DNA of 9,865 nt from Terriglobia bacterium. GTDB taxonomy: Bacteria; Acidobacteriota; Terriglobia; UBA7540. The position numbers were made by a program, and so were the translations under genes. The notes beneath the pieces were generated by a model, which ran no database searches, was not told the origin of the DNA, and saw only the letters and a program-made list of their open reading frames with translations. Shown here piece by piece: positions 6,553 through 9,865 of this stretch (position 1 is its first letter; each line of letters opens with the position of its first letter). The DNA is taken from NCBI GenBank assembly GCA_022866195.1, contig JALHUF010000487.1, positions 1 through 9,865 of the forward strand. Reading direction: 5' to 3'.

Positions 6553-6948
6553 TCTTTGCTCCTTCAGGTTGTTCGAGGGGGCAGCCCGCAGCCCGCGATG
6601 TCCCCTCAGCTCGTGCCGGTATGCCTTGCGAAAGTAGTCTACGTTTGCCCTAGCCCGTCGCGTCAGGATAAATCAGACGCCTTAAATTGTGGTACTTGTT
6701 TGAGAGGTGGTGGGGCAGCCCTCCTGGGCTGCGCTTCCACCCCAGTTGGCGGGGCCGTCGGCATTTGCGGACAGAAGTCACCGGCAGGCGCCAGGAGCAC
6801 TCAGTGCCGAGCCCGCCGCAGTCTGCAACTTATTGTAAAGATTAGACATGCTTTTGTCGGGGTTTGGAACTGTAAACGCTCAGCACTGGCTCGACGGCAG
6901 GGGAGGGGTTTGCGTCCCCGCCGCCGGAGATTGAGCCGGGAGACCAAC
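6553..6948. other. Divergent intergenic region, no gene seen
   Basis: This 396-base gap separates the minus-strand porin from the plus-strand PAP2 gene and should hold both promoters. The most AT-rich stretch (about 6830-6860, attgtaaagattagacatg) is the likeliest site of the PAP2 promoter, but no -35/-10 pair stands out. It contains the hairpin at 6706-6741. Near 6904-6918 is a short stem, gggg-tttgcgt-cccc, close to the PAP2 start. The plus frame stays open through the whole gap, but the predicted residues look like random Arg/Gly-rich translation. Confidence 0.6.
6706..6741. repeat. Two-tier inverted repeat in the divergent leader
   Basis: The inner arms gcagccc (6715-6721) and gggctgc (6726-6732) pair perfectly around tcct. 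An outer pair, ggtgg (6706-6710) and ccacc (6737-6741), extends the fold across a short internal loop. It lies about 210 bases before the PAP2 start and 150 bases before the porin start. It could be an operator, a leader RNA hairpin or a REP-like element. Confidence 0.4.
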
Positions 6949-7968
6949 ATGACCGAACCGTCAACCCTCACCACCCGCGCGACCGATGAATCCCGAGTCG
7001 GTGAATTCGTCGGCGGCCTCCGCGTCGCCGAGAAGCTACTCCTCGGCTTCTTCGCCTATACGACGGTCGCCTCGTGCGTTTTCCCACTCGTTCTGCGGCA
7101 GCGCCTGGCGCTGGTGGGGCTGAATCTTCTCGTCTGCACGGTCGTTCTGCTCTTGAGTCGCGACGGCGTGGAGGAACGCCGCCCGTTCCTGGCCCTCGTG
7201 CGCGACTGGCTTCCCTGCGTCCTGATCCTTGTGGCCTATCGCGAGTCCGGGCTTTTCTTTGTTCCCGATCCCGCCCATCGCCTCGATTACTTCTTCGTCC
7301 GTTGGGATGACGTTCTTCTTAAGAATCCCTGGGTGCTCGCCGTGCTTTCGTTCTGTTCCCCCTGGTTGCAGCGCTACCTCGAGCTTTCCTACCTTTTCTG
7401 TTATCCCTCCGTACCGTTGGCGCTGGGAAGTCTGTATCTAGCGCGGCAATTCGCCGTCGCGGCGGCCGGCGCGCGTCCCGACGTAATCGGGGATCGCCAA
7501 CATGGTTCAGTGGCTGTCGCGGCGATCTCGGAACATCCCCCAGACACGACGCTCATAGAGCGCCGCTACAGACTGGCCATCAACCATTTCTGGACCGCCG
7601 CGCTCCTGGCGGCGTTCAGTTGCTTCGTGCTCTTCCCTTTCTTTCCTCTCACACCGCCGCGCGAGTTGTTCCATGACCTTCCCGGACCCCGTGTGGCCTC
7701 GCTGCTGCGCGGGTTGAACCACTGGATCCTGGGGCGCTACGCCGTTGGGGCGAGCCTCTTCCCCAGCGCCCACGTCGCGACGGTGACCGCCGCCGCGCTG
7801 GCGATTCGCACCTACCTGCCGCGCGTGGGCGTGTTGTTCTTGATCTTGGCCGGGAGTATCGCGCTGGCCACCGTCTACGGCCGCTACCACTACGCCGCCG
7901 ACGCCGTGGCCGGGGTGCTCGTCGGCCTCGCCGCGTTTCTCGTCTCCCGCGGCATCCACAGAAGGTAG
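6949..7968 (+). CDS. PAP2-superfamily membrane phosphatase
   Basis: A polytopic membrane protein of the PAP2 phosphatase/phosphotransferase superfamily, closest in style to the PAP2_3 (inositol-phosphorylceramide-synthase-like) branch. Such enzymes dephosphorylate lipid phosphates or move phospho-head groups. The 339-residue product has hydrophobic segments near 25-50, 55-72, 85-100, 146-166, 209-232, 276-308 and 318-336. The signature motifs are PLTPPRELF (R238), LFPSAHVAT (S273, H275) and YGRYHYAAD (R312, H314, D318). H314 would be the nucleophile and H275 the acid; SAH replaces the common SGH or SLH. ATG 6949 follows GGGAG by 7 bases and lies before the first membrane segment; the open frame to 6556 has no membrane or family signal. 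The stop codon is TAG, directly followed by a hairpin. The substrate may be an undecaprenyl or other lipid phosphate, but that is not shown. Confidence 0.85.
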   Translation: MTEPSTLTTRATDESRVGEFVGGLRVAEKLLLGFFAYTTVASCVFPLVLRQRLALVGLNLLVCTVVLLLSRDGVEERRPFLALVRDWLPCVLILVAYRESGLFFVPDPAHRLDYFFVRWDDVLLKNPWVLAVLSFCSPWLQRYLELSYLFCYPSVPLALGSLYLARQFAVAAAGARPDVIGDRQHGSVAVAAISEHPPDTTLIERRYRLAINHFWTAALLAAFSCFVLFPFFPLTPPRELFHDLPGPRVASLLRGLNHWILGRYAVGASLFPSAHVATVTAAALAIRTYLPRVGVLFLILAGSIALATVYGRYHYAADAVAGVLVGLAAFLVSRGIHRR

Positions 7969-7994
7969 CGCGGTCCGCCAGCCGGCGGACTGCG
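7969..7994 (+). terminator. Hairpin directly after the PAP2 gene
   Basis: Bases 7969-7979 and 7984-7994 form an 11-bp stem with one G-U pair and loop agcc, starting at the base after the TAG stop codon. The position suggests a transcription terminator, although only a weak gttgt follows rather than a run of T. Confidence 0.45.
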
Positions 7995-8014
7995 GCAGTT
8001 GTAACCGCGATCCC

Positions 8015-8054
8015 CGAGCGGCGCGCTCGCCACGCTGAATCTGAGGTTTCAGAT
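8015..8054. repeat. Two further short hairpins in the PAP2-uvrA spacer
   Basis: cgagcg-gcg-cgctcg (8015-8029) and atctga-ggtt-tcagat (8039-8054) are perfect 6-bp stems with 3- and 4-base loops. With the hairpin at 7969-7994 they form a cluster of three in 86 bases. A further imperfect inverted repeat links gatcgcacatgcgg (8052-8065) with ccgcatcgcagatc further on. No coding signal is seen here. Confidence 0.4.
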
Positions 8055-8123
8055 CGCACATGCGGCAAACCTGCGCCCCGCATCGCAGATCCGCAATCGA
8101 AAATCTCAAATGCCCGAAGGCGC

Positions 8124-8152
8124 TTGACGGCCCTGCGCGCGCCAGTTAGCAG
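8124..8152 (+). promoter_or_regulatory. Weak candidate promoter for uvrA
   Basis: TTGACG (8124-8129) is a good -35, followed by 17 bases and TAGCAG (8147-8152), which is a poor -10 (three of six). It would begin transcription about 40 bases before ATG 8201. I see no clear LexA-type SOS box in the spacer. Confidence 0.3.
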
Positions 8153-8200
8153 GGCAGGTTGGCCTCGTCTCGAAATTCCTCACTGTAGGGCGCAGGGCGG

Positions 8201-9865
8201 ATGATCGACCGGATTACGGTTCGGGGTGCTCGCCAGCACAACCTCAAAAACATCGACGTGGAGATTCCCCGCCAGACCCTGACCGTGGTGACGGGGCTGA
8301 GCGGCTCGGGCAAGTCCAGCCTGGCGTTTGACATCATTTACGCCGAAGGCCAGCGGCGCTACGTCCAGACGCTTTCCGCTTACGCGCGGCAATTCCTGGA
8401 CCAGATGGAGCGGCCGGACGTGGACTCGATCGAAGGCCTGAGCCCCGCGATCTCCATCGAGCAGAAGACCACCAGCCGCAGCCCGCGCTCCACGGTCGGC
8501 ACCATCACGGAAATCTACGATTATCTGCGCCTGCTTTATGCCTCGATTGGCGTGCCGCATTGCTACCAGTGCGGCCGCCCCATCGCCCGCCAGACCACTG
8601 AGCAGATCGTCGCCTCCATCATGGCGCTGGTCGAAAACGGCCGCACGGAAGATGGCAACCACGCCGAACGCATCATGATTCTGGCGCCCATCGTGCGTGG
8701 CCGGAAAGGTGAATTCCGCAAACAGTTCGAGCAATAGGCGCACGAAGGATTCGTTCGCGCGCGCGTGGATGGCGCGCTGCGCCAGCTCGACGAGTAGATC
8801 AAGCTCGACCGCCTCCGTAACCACACCATCGAGGTGGTGGTGGACCGGTTGCTGCTGAAGCCGGGCATCGAAAGCCGCTTGAGCGCCTCCCTCGAGACGG
8901 CGATGAAGCTGGCCAAGGGCATCGTGCAGGTGGCCGTGGTGAATGGCGAGGAACGCCTCTATTCGCAGGAATGGGCTTGCGTGCACTGCGGCATCAACAT
9001 CCCCGCCCTGGAGCCGCGCTCGTTTTCCTTCAACAGCGTTTACGGCGCCTGCGCCGCGTGTCGAGGACTGGGTAGCCAGTTCTCTTTCGACCCGGCCAAG
9101 GTGATTGTGGATTGGTCGCGGCCGCTGCTCGAGGGCGGGCTGGGACCGGGGGCCGGCTCGTCGTTCCTGCAACGGAGCCTGGCGCGCGCCGCCGAGCAGT
9201 TCCACTTCGATTTGAAGACGCCGTTCCGCCAGCTTCCTCGCCGCCTCCAGAACCTCATCCTCTACGGCAAGCATCCGGGGAATGGGCGTACAGAATCAGG
9301 TTTCGTAGGCGTGATTCCGCTGCTCAAGCGCTGGTATGGAGAGACAGCCTCCGAGAGTTATCGCGAATGGTTCAGCCAGTACATGTCCGCCGTCCCCTGC
9401 CCCCGGTGCGAGGGCAAGCGCTTGAGGGCCGAAAGCCTGGCGGTAACCGTGGCCGGGCTCTCGATCGCCGACTTCACCGCGCTGCCGGTTAGCCGCGCGC
9501 AGGGGGTTCCGGGCCAGATCGAACTCAGTCCGCGCGAAGAACTCCTGGCGCGGCGCATCCTGAACGAGATTTCCGAGCGTCTGGAGTTTCTGCGCGCCGT
9601 GGGCCTGGAATACCTCAGCCTGGACCGCTCGGCCGCCACGCTTTCCAGCGGCGAAAGCCAGCGCATCCGCCTGGCCACACAGATTGGCTCGCGGCTGCGC
9701 GGCGTCCTCTACGTGCTCGACGAGCCGAGCATCGGCCTGCATCCGCGCGACAACCAGCGGCTGCTGGCAACGCTTGAGCGGTTACGGGACATGGGAAACA
9801 CGGTGCTCGTCGTCGAGCACGACGAGGCGACTATTCGCCGGGCGAATTACGTCATCGATCTCGGG
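8201..9865 (+). pseudogene. uvrA: uvrA, interrupted by two in-frame TAG codons; cut by window end
   Basis: UvrA is the damage-sensing ATPase of nucleotide excision repair, working with UvrB and UvrC. The frame begins [20 protein letters not shown] and has Walker [10 protein letters not shown] (about 33-41), the [15 protein letters not shown] segment, [17 protein letters not shown], and [12 protein letters not shown] codons then fall at 179 (8735-8737) and 199 (8795-8797). The same frame carries on with close UvrA similarity: HTIEVVVDR, a C-X2-C pair in ACVHCGI and another in ACAACRGLG, EPRSFSFN, CPRCEGKRL, QRIRLATQIG, YVLDEPSIGLHPRDN and VVEHDEA. No frameshift is needed. The stops fall in the region that forms the UvrB-binding domain. 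The signature reads LSSGE (481-485) rather than LSGGE. A 178-residue product would be non-functional as UvrA. About 555 codons lie in the window of the roughly 940 usual; the second ABC half lies beyond. ATG 8201 has only a weak ribosome site (agggcgg). Readthrough or sequencing error remain alternatives. Confidence 0.88.

Noticed and set aside
6556..6948. N-terminal extension of the PAP2 protein to base 6556
   Set aside because: The extra 131 residues lack membrane segments or family similarity and would begin inside the porin leader; ATG 6949 has a ribosome site and precedes the first membrane helix.
8735..8797. Genome-wide reassignment of TAG to a sense codon
   Set aside because: The porin (stop codon at 4783-4785, right after the expected terminal Phe), the large glycine-zipper gene (3589-3591) and the PAP2 gene (7966-7968, followed at once by a hairpin) all end in TAG.
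8180..9274. 364-codon open frame on the minus strand opposite uvrA
   Set aside because: It is antisense to well-conserved UvrA sequence; its composition follows the complementary codons and I recognise no family motif.
8902..9865. Internal restart producing a functional C-terminal UvrA fragment
   Set aside because: A product starting after the stop codons would lack the first Walker A and part of the UvrB-binding domain, and I see no strong ribosome site before the in-frame ATG at 8902.

Overview
The window is a GC-rich bacterial chromosomal segment dominated by cell-envelope genes. The UvrA sequence, the glycine-zipper envelope proteins and the periplasmic S41/deacetylase pair together suggest an Acidobacteriota-like Gram-negative organism. 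That placement is inference from remembered family resemblance, not from a search. I see no mobile element, CRISPR array, tRNA or rRNA.

Layout. Bases 1-182 are a leader with a perfect 17-bp hairpin and a good extended -10 promoter. This reads into a two-gene plus-strand unit: an S41/CtpA-type PDZ protein (183-1400), then a YibQ-type divergent polysaccharide deacetylase (1404-2540) only 3 bases later. The next three genes lie on the minus strand. In transcription order they are a putative coiled-coil porin (6552-4783), a glycine-zipper protein with a CigR/RcnB-like tail (4575-3589), and a shorter glycine-zipper paralog (3337-2684). A 396-base divergent gap separates the porin from a plus-strand PAP2-family membrane phosphatase (6949-7968). 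After a hairpin-rich spacer comes uvrA (8201 to the window end).

Two observations stand out. First, the S41 protein keeps the whole family fold but appears to have lost both catalytic residues: Gly293 sits where the Ser should be and Val318 where the Lys should be. It is therefore likely a pseudoprotease, yet it is still coupled to a deacetylase whose metal and catalytic motifs look intact. ctpA-yibQ adjacency is also known from proteobacterial envC-ctpA-yibQ loci, so the pair may act as a non-proteolytic cell-wall module. Second, uvrA carries two in-frame TAG codons (179 and 199) within 63 bases, in the region expected to form the UvrB-binding domain. The reading frame is otherwise uninterrupted and family-like to the window edge, but the ABC signature reads LSSGE instead of LSGGE. 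At least three other genes here end in TAG, including the porin immediately after its expected terminal Phe. A general reassignment of TAG is therefore unlikely, and a recently broken or duplicate uvrA is the simplest reading.

Most of the other genes fit one theme: peptidoglycan and periplasm (S41, deacetylase), outer membrane (porin), small envelope proteins, and lipid phosphate metabolism (PAP2). No obvious new multi-gene defence or biosynthetic system is visible. The novelty here lies in the pseudoprotease, the paralogous glycine-zipper pair with its domain fusion, and the doubly interrupted uvrA.
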